DNA of 64,000 nt from Candidatus Hydrogenedentota bacterium (GTDB taxonomy: Bacteria; Hydrogenedentota; Hydrogenedentia; Hydrogenedentales; JAEUWI01). Both the position numbers and the translations under genes were made by a program. The stretch covers positions 26,537 through 90,536 of the forward strand of contig JAEUWI010000030.1 of assembly GCA_016791475.1 (NCBI GenBank). The letters run 5' to 3'. How positions within the stretch are numbered: the stretch's first letter is position 1; each line of letters opens with the position of its first letter. The notes under the pieces are model-generated. The model had not been told where the DNA came from. It searched no databases and saw only the letters and a program-made list of their open reading frames with translations. Below are positions 56,105 to 64,000 of this stretch, one piece after another.

Positions 56105-58350
56105 GACGGCTGGTTCTCTTTCAACGGCGTCACGGTCACGTGCGCGTTGTAATCGGGTACCCCCGCTTCCCGTGCGGTGCGTGTACGGTCGAGCAGTGTA
56201 TTTCCTTCGGGCCAGTGTACCTGCAAATTGCGTGGCAGCACGGGCGCGAGATACACATGTCCGTCCATACTGCCAAAATTGTTGCTTAGGCGCAGCCGGT
56301 CGCCGCTTTTTACACCGAGGGCCTTCGCGTCGTCGGGATGCATCAGGATGGCTTCGCGCTCCGCGCCCGTGATGCGATCGGTGACGGCGTGGACCATGCT
56401 GTTGAACTGCTTGCCGCGCCGGGTGGTCAGGGAGAACTGACCCTCGGGGATGGCCGTGTTCTCCGGCTCGATGGCGAAGAAGTGGGCCTTGCCGTCGGGC
56501 GTGCCGAAGGTCCAGTCCGCGCAGAGGTGGGCACCGCCGTACTGGAACTGGTCGCCCTTTTCCTTCAAGTGCTGGATGCCCTCGTAGAAGGGTACGACCC
56601 GCGCTATCTCGTCGCGTATGGCCGCCGTGTTCAGAAATTGAAGCTTTTCGGCAAGATCGGGTTTGACCCGCCGGGCCAGATCGAGAAAGACCTGCCACTC
56701 GGGGCGCGCTTCGCCGATGCGGCGACCGGGAATCTCGGGGCTGAAGATGATGCGTCGCTCCGTGCTGGTCTCGGTAACGCCGCCGGGCATTTCATAGCGC
56801 GTGGTGGCGGGGAGCAGCAGGGTGTGCTCGCCGGAATCGACGAACATCTGGGGCGAAAGGACAATGTCCATGTGGAGCCGCAGGGGGACTTTTTCCAGCG
56901 CCTGCTCCACGAAAGGCGGGTCGGGCAGTACTTCCAGAAAATTGCCGCCGACGGAAAAGAGCACATCGACCTCGCCCCGGTCCGCCGCCTCGATCATTTG
57001 GGTCGCGCCCATGCCCGGCGCATCGGGCACCGGGAAGCCCCACTGCGCGGCGAGGGCGGCGGCGTTCTCCGTATTGACGGGCAGGCCGCCGGGAAAAGCG
57101 GTGGCGTAGGCGCCCATCTCCGCCCCGCCCTGCACGCCGGAGTGACCGCGAATGGGCATGAGCCCGCAACCCTCGCGGCCCACGAAGCCTTTGGTGAGTG
57201 CGAGGTTGATGATGGAGCGGACATTGTTCACGCCCTGGACATGCTGGGTGATGCCCATGCTCCATACAAAGACCGCCCGCTTCGCTTCGTGAATCATCTT
57301 CGCGAATTCGAGCATGTCCGCCCGGGTCGCACCGCAGGAGGCTTCGAGCATCTCAAAGGATTGCGCCGCGAGGACGGTTTTCAAGGTTTCGAAATCGGCG
57401 CTGTGGTTCTCCACGAAGTCGCGATCAATCCAGTCATTTTCGAGAATGTACTTCAGCGTGCCGTTGATGAAGGCGATGTCGGAGCCCACATTGACGAGAA
57501 AAAAGCGGTCGGCGATCTTCGTGCCGAAGAGCGCGCTCTCGGGAATCGAAGGGATCCAGTAGCGCGCCATGCCCGGTTCTTCGTAGTTGTTGATTGCGAC
57601 GACCTTCGCGCCGTTCTTCTTCGCGTAGTGGATGTACTTCGTGGCCACGGGCTGGTTATTGGCCATGTTCGATCCGAAGAAGACGACGAGGTCGCTCTTG
57701 ATCCAGTCCGTGTAGGAGCAGGTGGTGGCGCCCGCGCCCACGGTGGTTTTCAGTGCCGAGGTGCTCGGGCTGTGACAGATGCGGGCGGCATTGTCAATGT
57801 TGTTCGAGCCCAGCGCGCGCACGGCCTTCTGGGCGGCGTAATAGGTTTCATTGGGCACGCCGCGGCTGGTAAGGTAGCAGGCGAAGCGCTCCGGCGTGCT
57901 CCGGCGAATGCGTCCTGCGACAAGATCGAGGGCCTCATTCCAGGTAATGCGGCGGAAGCCTTTTTCGCCTCGTGCGCGCAGCATGGGGTAGGGCAGTCGT
58001 CCGAGATCGCGCAGCTCCGCGCTCGTCATATCCCGGAGCGGCGCGACATTGTGCAGGAGCGCCGGGTCCAGGGCGGGCATGGTGTTCAGTCTCAGGAGGC
58101 GCAGGCGTATATTGCAGAGATGGACGCCGTCGAGGGTCCAGTCCGTCATGCCCGAAGTGCCCAGGGCGCAACCGTCGCAAACGCCATCCTTCAGGATGCG
58201 CAGGGCAAATGCGAGCTCATCTTTGTTTTCCCAGCCGGCGCGAAAGAGCTCGGCGAAATTGTTCGGGCCCTGCTCGCCGAGGCCGAAGGGAACCTTGCTC
58301 GCCCAGTTGGCGGGAGTCCAGCGCTTGTTCTGTTTGAAGGAATCGCTCAT
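56101..58350 (-). CDS. FdhF/YdeP-type molybdopterin oxidoreductase
   Basis: The 749-residue protein belongs to the DMSO reductase family, branch FdhF/YdeP. Near the N-terminus are cysteines GVCDGCALG and HLCN that may hold a cluster, fewer than the four-Cys set of true formate dehydrogenases. Further on, NNIDNAARICHSPS places Cys where E. coli FDH-H has selenocysteine (ARVUHGPS), so it would be a Cys enzyme. VVFFGSNMANNQPV, GHSGVQGGAEMGA and the C-terminal cofactor domain (VKSGDRLRLSNNFGSMDG) follow. No Tat signal is seen, so it is cytoplasmic. Formate oxidation is suggested by fdhD nearby but not certain. Confidence 0.88.
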   Translation of the reverse strand: MSDSFKQNKRWTPANWASKVPFGLGEQGPNNFAELFRAGWENKDELAFALRILKDGVCDGCALGTSGMTDWTLDGVHLCNIRLRLLRLNTMPALDPALLHNVAPLRDMTSAELRDLGRLPYPMLRARGEKGFRRITWNEALDLVAGRIRRSTPERFACYLTSRGVPNETYYAAQKAVRALGSNNIDNAARICHSPSTSALKTTVGAGATTCSYTDWIKSDLVVFFGSNMANNQPVATKYIHYAKKNGAKVVAINNYEEPGMARYWIPSIPESALFGTKIADRFFLVNVGSDIAFINGTLKYILENDWIDRDFVENHSADFETLKTVLAAQSFEMLEASCGATRADMLEFAKMIHEAKRAVFVWSMGITQHVQGVNNVRSIINLALTKGFVGREGCGLMPIRGHSGVQGGAEMGAYATAFPGGLPVNTENAAALAAQWGFPVPDAPGMGATQMIEAADRGEVDVLFSVGGNFLEVLPDPPFVEQALEKVPLRLHMDIVLSPQMFVDSGEHTLLLPATTRYEMPGGVTETSTERRIIFSPEIPGRRIGEARPEWQVFLDLARRVKPDLAEKLQFLNTAAIRDEIARVVPFYEGIQHLKEKGDQFQYGGAHLCADWTFGTPDGKAHFFAIEPENTAIPEGQFSLTTRRGKQFNSMVHAVTDRITGAEREAILMHPDDAKALGVKSGDRLRLSNNFGSMDGHVYLAPVLPRNLQVHWPEGNTLLDRTRTAREAGVPDYNAHVTVTPLKENQPS

Positions 58351-58442
58351 ACTCGGTCTCGATGGCTGCCCGGTTTCAATGGCAGCAGTGTAGCACAATC
58401 GATCCGACGCGGACAGCCTCCGGGGCGTCGAGGGAAGCACCT

Positions 58443-59669
58443 ATGGTTTCAACGAATCAACGGAATGCCCCAGTGGCTCGCACACCCGCAAGGCGGCGGG
58501 TTCTGGCGAGCTTCGTCCTTTTCTCGTTTCTCTTCGGCGGGTTGGTTCAGGCAAGTTCGGCAGAGACACCGTCCGGCGGATTTCGGGGCGTCTATTTCAA
58601 TCCCTGCTTGAGTGAAACGCCCAATTATCCCTGGCTCCTGCACTATGCCGGGCACCGAAGCGAGGTCCAGGCCCAGCTCAAGGGCCTGGTCGCGGAAACG
58701 CACATGAACCTCGTCTCCGTTTTCGTACTTATTGCCTATTCGCTGAAGACCCCATCCGAAGCGCCGGTTTCGGGGCGGCCGGTGGAAGCCTGGGCGAACC
58801 TGGACTATCTGGATCAGGTGGCCCACTTCGTGGACGATTGCCACGACGTCGGGCTTCAGGTGGAACTCGATCTTGCCAGCAATTTGTGGGTGCCTTACTC
58901 GGTGGACCCGAAGAACCAGATCGGGAATTCCCCCTACTGGCCCAGGCCGGATGAATCACCGTGGGATGAGGCCGCCACGTGGTACAAAGGCGTCATCGAG
59001 TATGTGGAGGCAAAAACTGCTCACCCCGAAAGCATCGCTTTCTGGTCCATGATGGGCAACCACCAGTGGGGCGGGGCGGAGCCGGTCTTGTGGCCGGATG
59101 ACAGCAATCCCGCGCTGATCGCCTCCGTGGAGCGATTGGTAAAAGAGGTCTGGCCCGTCTTCAGAGCCGCGGGAACACGACCCAAGGCAGCGCCCTTTGT
59201 CTTTCCTATTTTTTCAAACAACGACTACTGGATGAATAAGACACCCGACGAGCGTCTGGCGGGCTTCATCAACCTGAAGCAGTGGATCGTGGAGGATCTC
59301 AGGCTGCCGCCCGACTACTGGCCCATGTCAACCTACCCGATGTGCGATCCCGCCCCCGATGGCGAGTTCTACTTGAAACGGATTGTTGAAATTCTTGGAA
59401 AAGACCAGGCTTCGCGTATTGTCTCCACGGACTTCAAAGCGATCGGCATAGACTTCGCCGACAGCATTATCGATGCTAAAGGAACTTCGGAAGCCGAGAG
59501 AATTGCCTGGCACTTGAAGAAGTGTGCGGCGTATGGCTTTGCCGGCTGGTGGATCTGGTCCTATCAGGATACGGCGACGGAGAAAACGGGATTGCGGGAC
59601 GCGGCGGGGAAATGGAAGCCCGAGTTGGTCGAGCGAATCAAGAATAGCGAATTGAGAATAGTGAATTGA
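58443..59669 (+). CDS. Exported TIM-barrel-like protein, probable glycoside hydrolase-like
   Basis: The 408-residue product has a positively charged N-terminus and a signal-like helix (about 20-40, VLASFVLFSFLFGGLVQASSA), so it is exported. The mature part has features of a cellulase-like (beta/alpha)8 barrel: GFRGVYFNPCLSETPNYPWLLHY, THMNLVSVFVLIAY, GLQVELDLASNLW, AFWSMMGNHQWGG, MSTYPMCDPAPDGEFY and GFAGWWIWSYQD. I cannot assign a GH family or catalytic pair. GAGGGAAG precedes ATG 58443. The last residues (KNSELRIVN) are encoded by the short repeat GAATTGAGAATAGTGAATTG, so the natural C-terminus was probably shorter. Confidence 0.68.
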   Translation: MVSTNQRNAPVARTPARRRVLASFVLFSFLFGGLVQASSAETPSGGFRGVYFNPCLSETPNYPWLLHYAGHRSEVQAQLKGLVAETHMNLVSVFVLIAYSLKTPSEAPVSGRPVEAWANLDYLDQVAHFVDDCHDVGLQVELDLASNLWVPYSVDPKNQIGNSPYWPRPDESPWDEAATWYKGVIEYVEAKTAHPESIAFWSMMGNHQWGGAEPVLWPDDSNPALIASVERLVKEVWPVFRAAGTRPKAAPFVFPIFSNNDYWMNKTPDERLAGFINLKQWIVEDLRLPPDYWPMSTYPMCDPAPDGEFYLKRIVEILGKDQASRIVSTDFKAIGIDFADSIIDAKGTSEAERIAWHLKKCAAYGFAGWWIWSYQDTATEKTGLRDAAGKWKPELVERIKNSELRIVN

Positions 59670-59760
59670 GCAATGGGACCAGAGTCAATAGCACCCGTCA
59701 AACCAACCCGCCTCTACCTTGATTTCAATTGATTCACTATTCGCTATTCACTATTCCACC
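59644..59760. repeat. GAATTGA / CACTATTCG short repeats in inverted arrangement
   Basis: GAATTGAGAATAGTGAATTG (59650-59669) and, 60 bp on, ATTCACTATTCGCTATTCAC (59730-59749) are related inverted runs between two convergent genes. The left run supplies the C-terminal codons and stop of the TIM-barrel gene; the right run abuts the fdhD stop. Confidence 0.75.
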
Positions 59761-60554
59761 AATTCCCGGTGGGAATACACCGTCGCCCGGGCCTCGCGGC
59801 AGAACCCGATGATACACAGGCCAAAGGCCTCGGCCATCTCTACGGCGAGGGAGGATGGCGCGGACACGGACAGCAGGTAGGGCCAGCGCGCCTGATACGC
59901 CTTGAACACGATTTCATAGGACATGCGCCCGCTCACGACGATGCCGCAGGCATCCTGGAGGCCCCCTTGATTGAGGAGATCGCCGATGCACTTGTCCACG
60001 GCATTGTGGCGCCCGATATCCTCGTGGTGCGCCAGAATACTACCGTCGGGCGCAAAGGCCATGGCGCCATGGACGCCGCCGGTGGCCTGAAAGAGGGGCT
60101 GGTGATCGGGTAGGGCCGTCATGAGCGCCGCGATGGTCGCGAAAGTGAGCCGCGTGTTCGGCGGCGCGACGATAGGCGTGCCCAGCATGAGCAACTCCTC
60201 CGGTTCGCGGATGCCGCACAGGCCGCATGAGGCGCTGCCCATGGCCGAGCGCCGTCCGGCCACCTCCTTCGCCAGGGAAGCCTCCGGCACGGTGATTTCC
60301 AGGCAGCCCGTGAGGCCCGTGTCGGGGTCGGGAATGGCGTGATAGTTCGGCATAATCGTCGGATCGATCAGGACGCCCTCCGTGTAGAGCAGTCCACGGG
60401 CCAGGGCTTCATCGGCGCCCGGCGTGCGCACGGTGGTGGTGTAGGCCGCGCCGTTGACCTTGAGTTGGAGCACCGCCTCCACGGGGAGAAGGTCCTCCAC
60501 GGGGGTGGCTTCGGATCGGGTGAGTCGCATGCCTGGGAATTTCTTGCTGTTCAT
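59751..60554 (-). CDS. fdhD: Formate dehydrogenase accessory sulfurtransferase FdhD
   Basis: FdhD transfers sulfur to the molybdenum cofactor before it is inserted into formate dehydrogenases. The 267-residue protein has DEALARGLLYTEGVL, the active loop ASCGLCGIREPEEL with both Cys residues, FQATGGVHGAMAF, HHEDIGRHNAVDKCIG and VSGRMSYEIVFKA, all standard. I start at ATG 60554; ATG 60566 would add four residues. Its presence supports a formate dehydrogenase-like role for the FdhF/YdeP-type enzyme upstream. Confidence 0.96.
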   Translation of the reverse strand: MNSKKFPGMRLTRSEATPVEDLLPVEAVLQLKVNGAAYTTTVRTPGADEALARGLLYTEGVLIDPTIMPNYHAIPDPDTGLTGCLEITVPEASLAKEVAGRRSAMGSASCGLCGIREPEELLMLGTPIVAPPNTRLTFATIAALMTALPDHQPLFQATGGVHGAMAFAPDGSILAHHEDIGRHNAVDKCIGDLLNQGGLQDACGIVVSGRMSYEIVFKAYQARWPYLLSVSAPSSLAVEMAEAFGLCIIGFCREARATVYSHRELVE

Positions 60555-60730
60555 GGGAAGGAGCATAACACAGACACTGGCCGTATCGGCTTTGCAGGCT
60601 CCCGCCCGAGTTGCAATGCCGCGAAGGTATTCCCGTTAGCCGTTGGATGCAGGCCCACGGTGAATATTCGCCCCGAAGGCGCGGTAGTTGTACCATGGTG
60701 GCGCGCGCTACGCCGCAAAAGGAGGTCTCC

Positions 60731-60958
60731 ATGATTGCTGGGGTCGGGTCAATAGCCTGGATACTTATCGGCATGTTTCTATGGGATGCGGGGTGGCGGG
60801 GGCGGGTGATTGTTCTGGCGCTGGTGATCCCTTCGTGTTTTCTTCATCTGCTCGGTGATCGGGAAACAGAGGCGCTTTATGGTGCGCTGGGGTTTGCGCT
60901 CCGCGTTGCGATCGGAGTGGTGTATTTGATCTGGCGAAGGCTGCCGGTGGTGTCGTAG
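60731..60958 (+). CDS. Small membrane protein, 75 residues
   Basis: AAAGGAGG five bases before ATG 60731 marks this as a translated gene. The product has two to three hydrophobic segments (IAGVGSIAWILIGMFLW, RVIVLALVIPSCFLHLL, ALGFALRVAIGVVYLIW) and few charges. I recognise no family. It is divergent from fdhD. Its stop codon TAG (60956-60958) is the left boundary of element E3. Confidence 0.72.
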   Translation: MIAGVGSIAWILIGMFLWDAGWRGRVIVLALVIPSCFLHLLGDRETEALYGALGFALRVAIGVVYLIWRRLPVVS

Positions 60959-61484
60959 GGACAGCGTCGCCCCGTGTCTCCGACGGGCAAGAAGCGCGAT
61001 GGGTTTGAGTTGCGATTCATGCGATCCAGGTGCAACATCAACCGGCGAGGCTGTCCTGTTGTATGACGTCGCGACGCGGTGCAATCGAAACTCCCAGCAA
61101 CCGTGCGGGATGAATCTCAGCAAGTCATGTTCGCGACATTCAGTCCGCGTTGAACGTCTGTGTGCGCCTCGCTCACCACGGGACAGTCATTCATGAGGCT
61201 TCGTCTCACCCGAAGTGGTTGAATTCGTGTCGAGTTCTACCCCCCCTACCCCCCCGCAAGCGGGGGGGACCAAGAGGTTCAATTTGGTGAGTAGGTTCCC
61301 CCCGCTTGCGGGGGGGCAGGGGGGTAAACTCCCGGGTTGGCAAAGACCTTTTCGATTTTCTGATACCGCCATTCGCATATTTTCAGAGCAGCCTCGCCGG
61401 TTGCAGACGATATCGCTCAGTCGGGGGCAGCCGCTTGACTCTACGAATGCCTTGCACGACTCGGAAACGAGGCGACGCTGTCCC
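60958..61484. repeat. Nested inverted-repeat element E3, non-coding
   Basis: The outer arms GGGACAGCGTCGCC (60958-60971) and their exact reverse complement (61471-61484) match E2 in all but one position. Interior 61030-61085 (AACCGGCGAGGCTGTCCTGT onward, then GTCGCGA and GTGCAATC) is clearly related to 54376-54420 in E2. E3 is about 200 bp longer than E2 because it contains the GC-palindrome insert at 61241-61326. Its left end starts within the stop codon of the small membrane protein; its right end is four bases from the comEA stop codon. Confidence 0.8.
61241..61326. repeat. Paired C-run/G-run palindromes inside element E3
   Basis: CCCCCCGCAAGCGGGGGG (near 61250-61267) and CCCCCCGCTTGCGGGGGG (near 61298-61315) are each palindromic and are also inverted copies of one another, flanked by TACCCCCC and GGGGGGTA. 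This looks like a second repeat inserted into E3. Confidence 0.8.
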
Positions 61485-61488
61485 CGCG

Positions 61489-62304
61489 CTACTTCACCGA
61501 GATCATCCCGCGCACGGAATTCATCTTGGAAGGTCCGATCCCGCTGACATTTTCGAGATCGTCGATGGTCTGGAAGGGGGTGCTCTGGCGGTAGGCGATG
61601 ATTTTCTGGGCCGTGGCGGGGCCGATGCCGGGGAGGCTTTCCAGTTCGGCCTGGGTCGCGGTGTTGATGTTGATCAGGCCGCCGGATGTCGCTTTCGACG
61701 TCTGAGGGATTGGGGGCGCCTCGGGTGATGTGGAGCCCACGGGCTCGGGCTCGTGGGTTTGCTTGTTGAACTGGTACCACGTGGAGCGGGTGTAGGGTGT
61801 GGGATTGTAGGTGACGGGTGGGTCGCTGTAGGCCTGCGCGCCCTGCCGGACCAATCGCGGTACGAGGAGCGTCGTTTGGTCGATGAGCAGGGCCGTTCGA
61901 TTAATGTCGGAGAGATCGGCGTCATCGATCGCGCCGCCCGCCGCCCGGAGCAGATCACGGACGCGCGCGCCCTCATCGAAGTAGTAGAGCCCTTCCTTCT
62001 CCACCGCACCGAGGATGCCCACACCGATGCGGGCCGGAGGCGCGGGCGGTGCGACTACGGTTGCCGAGGCCGGTGTAGCGGCGGGTGGGGAAGTCGGTTT
62101 CGCGGGCGCAGTGACCGGCGCGGAAGTTTGTGATGTCTGTGAAGCGCTGGCTGAGGGCGATGAATCGCGTGCGGCGAAGGTGTCGGGTGGTGGCGCCCCG
62201 TGGCCGCTGCCGCGCCAGATGAGCACGGCGGCACCGATCAGAATGGCAACCGCCACGCCCAGCAGGAGCAGTTGCTCGCGGGTGGTCATGAGACGGCTTA
62301 GCAT
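61489..62304 (-). CDS. comEA: ComEA-like helix-hairpin-helix protein with SLBB domain
   Basis: ComEA is the membrane-anchored double-stranded DNA receptor of natural transformation. The 271-residue protein has an N-terminal membrane helix (LLLLGVAVAILIGAAVLIW), an Ala/Pro/Ser-rich linker (about 35-90), an SLBB-like domain (GILGAVEKEGLYYFDEGARVRDLLRAAGG) and a C-terminal tandem HhH domain (LININTATQAELESLPGIGPATAQKIIAYR, then VSGIGPSKMNSV). All parts fit ComEA. comEC is 33 kb away on the same strand. Confidence 0.93.
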   Translation of the reverse strand: MLSRLMTTREQLLLLGVAVAILIGAAVLIWRGSGHGAPPPDTFAARDSSPSASASQTSQTSAPVTAPAKPTSPPAATPASATVVAPPAPPARIGVGILGAVEKEGLYYFDEGARVRDLLRAAGGAIDDADLSDINRTALLIDQTTLLVPRLVRQGAQAYSDPPVTYNPTPYTRSTWYQFNKQTHEPEPVGSTSPEAPPIPQTSKATSGGLININTATQAELESLPGIGPATAQKIIAYRQSTPFQTIDDLENVSGIGPSKMNSVRGMISVK

Positions 62305-62354
62305 GCGTGCCCCTCTTGGTATTCGGGTTCCTGAACTGCGCTGCGGTTTTCAGA

Positions 62355-62390
62355 ATCGGACCGATCAGCCGGATCCGACCGATCAGTCCG
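62355..62390. repeat. GATCGGTCC repeat, copy 3
   Basis: ATCGGACCGATCAGCCGGAT and CCGACCGATCAGTCCG lie between comEA and the DUF1501 gene. This is a diverged copy of the repeats at 5632-5666 and 20101-20166. Confidence 0.7.
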
Positions 62391-62414
62391 TTAGGAGCGG
62401 CCCCGTGGGCCCGA

Positions 62415-63875
62415 CTATGTCAAAATCTCGTTCACAACCCGGCCGTGAATGTCCGTCAGGCGGAAGTCGCGGCCCTGGAATTTGTAGGTCAGGCGCTCGT
62501 GGTCAATGCCGAGGATGTGGAGCATGGTCGCGTTCAGATCGTGGACGTGGACTGGGTCCTTGACGATGTTGTAGGAGAAATCGTCGGACTCACCGTGGAC
62601 GTAACCCGGCTTTACGCCGCCGCCGGCCATCCAGATACAGAAGTTGCGCCCGTGGTGATCGCGGCCGTAGTTGACGAGGTCGGAGCCCTGGCAATAAACC
62701 GAGCGGCCGAATTCACCGCCCCATACCACGAGGGTGTCCTCCAACATGCCGCGCTGCTTCAGATCCTGCACGAGGGCGGCGGAGGGCTGATCCGTGTCCA
62801 TGCACTGGAGGGGCAGATCGGTTGGCAGGTCACCGTGCTGATCCCAGCCGCGGTGGAAAAGCTGGATGAAGCGCACACCGCGCTCGGCCAGACGCCGCGC
62901 GAGGAGGCAGTTGGCGGCGAAGGTGCCGGGTTTGCGCGCATCGGGGCCATACATGTCCACGATGTGGGCGGGCTCTTCCTCGATGTCCATCAAATCGGGC
63001 ACGGAGGTCTGCATGCGGTAGGCCATCTCGTACTGGGCGATGCGCGCCTCAATCTCGGGATCGCCGAAAGCGTCGTAGGCCATTTCGTTGAGCTGGCCCA
63101 GGCTGTCGAGCATGTTGCGTCGGGTGGCCGCCGTGATTCCGGGTGGGTTCGTGAGGTATAGCACCGCGTCTTTTCCCGCGCGGAAGTTCACACCCTGGTG
63201 CTCAGAAGGCAGGAAGCCGGCACCCCAGAGCCGCTGGAAGAGGGCCTGGGCGTTGCGCTTTGAGCTGCCGTGGGAGATGAGCACGATGTAGCCGGGCAGG
63301 TTGTCGTTGTCGCAGCCGAGGCCATAGTTCAGCCACGCGCCCATGCTGGGGCGGCCGGGTTGCTGGTGGCCCGTCTGGAAGAAGGTCATGCCCGGGTCGT
63401 GGTTGATCTGCTCCGTGTTCATCGTCTTGATGAGACACATGTCATCTGCGATCTTGGCGATGTGGGGCACAAGCTCGCTCATCCAGATACCGGATTCGCC
63501 GTGCTGCTGGAATTTGTACTTCGACGTGACCACGGGGAATTTGTCCTGTCCCGAAGTCATGCCGGTTACGCGCTGGTTGCCGCGAATGGACGCGGGCAGG
63601 TCGGTGCCATGGAGCGCGTCCAACTGGGGCTTGTAATCGAAGAGATCTTGCTGCGAGGGGCCTTCGGACTGGAACAGGTAGATAATCCGCTTGGCTCGCG
63701 GCGCGAAGTGGGGATGACCCAGGACGCCACGACCTTCCGAGGCCGGCTTCTGAATCGCGGCATGGGCCGGGCCCTGCAGCAGGGAGGCCAGGGCGGCGGT
63801 GCCAATCCCTGCGCTGGCGCGGCCAAAGAACTGGCGCCGGGTCAGGTGCTGCATCGTCTTCTGTTCGAGGTCCAT
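62415..63875 (-). CDS. DUF1501 family protein with Tat signal
   Basis: The 486-residue protein starts with a twin-arginine signal ([13 protein letters not shown]) and continues with the DUF1501 sulfatase-like alpha/beta fold: [49 protein letters not shown] in pieces, and [29 protein letters not shown] near the C-terminus. DUF1501 genes are abundant in Planctomycetes and relatives, often paired with a DUF1553/DUF1549 cytochrome-like gene; that partner would be upstream at or beyond the window end. GGAG precedes ATG 63875. Substrate unknown. Confidence 0.92.
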   Translation of the reverse strand: MDLEQKTMQHLTRRQFFGRASAGIGTAALASLLQGPAHAAIQKPASEGRGVLGHPHFAPRAKRIIYLFQSEGPSQQDLFDYKPQLDALHGTDLPASIRGNQRVTGMTSGQDKFPVVTSKYKFQQHGESGIWMSELVPHIAKIADDMCLIKTMNTEQINHDPGMTFFQTGHQQPGRPSMGAWLNYGLGCDNDNLPGYIVLISHGSSKRNAQALFQRLWGAGFLPSEHQGVNFRAGKDAVLYLTNPPGITAATRRNMLDSLGQLNEMAYDAFGDPEIEARIAQYEMAYRMQTSVPDLMDIEEEPAHIVDMYGPDARKPGTFAANCLLARRLAERGVRFIQLFHRGWDQHGDLPTDLPLQCMDTDQPSAALVQDLKQRGMLEDTLVVWGGEFGRSVYCQGSDLVNYGRDHHGRNFCIWMAGGGVKPGYVHGESDDFSYNIVKDPVHVHDLNATMLHILGIDHERLTYKFQGRDFRLTDIHGRVVNEILT

Positions 63876-63898
63876 GGTATTAACTCCGGGTATTGACT

Positions 63899-64000
63899 GG
63901 GTCTTATGGGTCTTATGGGTCTTATGGGTCTTATGGGTCTTAAGGGTCTTAAGGGTCTTATGGGTCTTAAGGGTCTTATGGGTCTTATGGGTCTTATGGG
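63899..64000. repeat. 9-bp minisatellite ATGGGTCTT, longest copy, running off the window
   Basis: At least ten units from 63906, with AAGGGTCTT variants at units 5, 6 and 8, and a partial unit at the very end, so the true length is unknown. It lies directly upstream of the DUF1501 gene. Confidence 0.95.

Noticed and set aside
56105..56698. Upstream part of the frame that ends with the small DUF protein
   Set aside because: It lies fully inside the oxidoreductase gene and is Arg/Pro/His-rich; only the part after GTG 56104 looks like a protein.

Overview
The window is GC-rich bacterial chromosome with about 45 protein genes, no rRNA or tRNA that I could recognise, no prophage and no CRISPR array. 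A diderm, heterotrophic, uncultured lineage is suggested by a lipoprotein-type OppA, a fused SecDF, a Tat-dependent DUF1501 protein, a GH106-type rhamnosidase, eukaryote-like Ser/Thr kinase and PP2C proteins, and unusually repeat-rich intergenic DNA. The mix recalls Hydrogenedentota, Planctomycetota or Lentisphaerota. This is an impression from gene content; no marker gene here settles it.

Layout. 1-1.1 kb is a scar: an IS3-type transposase fragment, a second broken copy of the 3' end of trpS, and palindromic repeats. 1.1-4.1 kb is a secreted GH106-like glycosidase. 4.4-10.6 kb holds trpS, yhbY, tgt, yajC and secDF (translation, tRNA modification and protein export). 11.4-18.7 kb is a PP2C phosphatase and an oppABCDF-type peptide importer with an antitoxin-like gene lodged between oppC and oppD; a divergent ATP-grasp protein follows. 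20-22.7 kb has a PIG-L/LmbE deacetylase and a ROK-like protein. 23-25.3 kb is a two-gene operon of a DnaA-like ATPase with a long coiled coil plus an HD hydrolase. 25.8-28.3 kb is comEC with a tiny hydrophobic gene upstream; comEA lies at 61.5-62.3 kb. 28.6-42 kb holds an HTH-EIIA fusion, a DUF2007-type protein, an SDR epimerase, serC, a zeta-like kinase pair, a Ser/Thr kinase-SUMF1 fusion convergent with a FapA-like protein, a FadB-type beta-oxidation enzyme, a PilZ protein and a UDP-xylose synthase-type enzyme.

42-44.2 kb is a compact nitrosative-stress candidate: an Rrf2/NsrR-like repressor divergent from a truncated haemoglobin and a 2Fe-2S flavoreductase. 44.2-48.2 kb (SSS symporter, sialidase-like and Kelch proteins) looks like sialic acid or glycan uptake. 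48.3-60.6 kb is a nearly complete molybdenum cofactor island (MOSC-MogA fusion, moeA, mobA, a MoaE-MoeB-rhodanese triple fusion, moaD, moaC, moaA) ending in an FdhF/YdeP-type oxidoreductase, a small overlapping partner gene and fdhD, so cofactor synthesis and its main client sit together. The right end holds comEA and a DUF1501 protein.

The most unusual aspect is the intergenic DNA. At least eight families of short repeats recur: a 9-bp ATGGGTCTT minisatellite (four sites), 7-bp AGCCTAC repeats, GATCGGTCC hairpins (three sites), perfect inverted repeats up to 35 bp, and non-coding 0.3-0.6 kb elements with GGGACAGC-type ends that abut stop codons (about 10.8, 54.3 and 61.0 kb). The last look like a non-autonomous mobile family.
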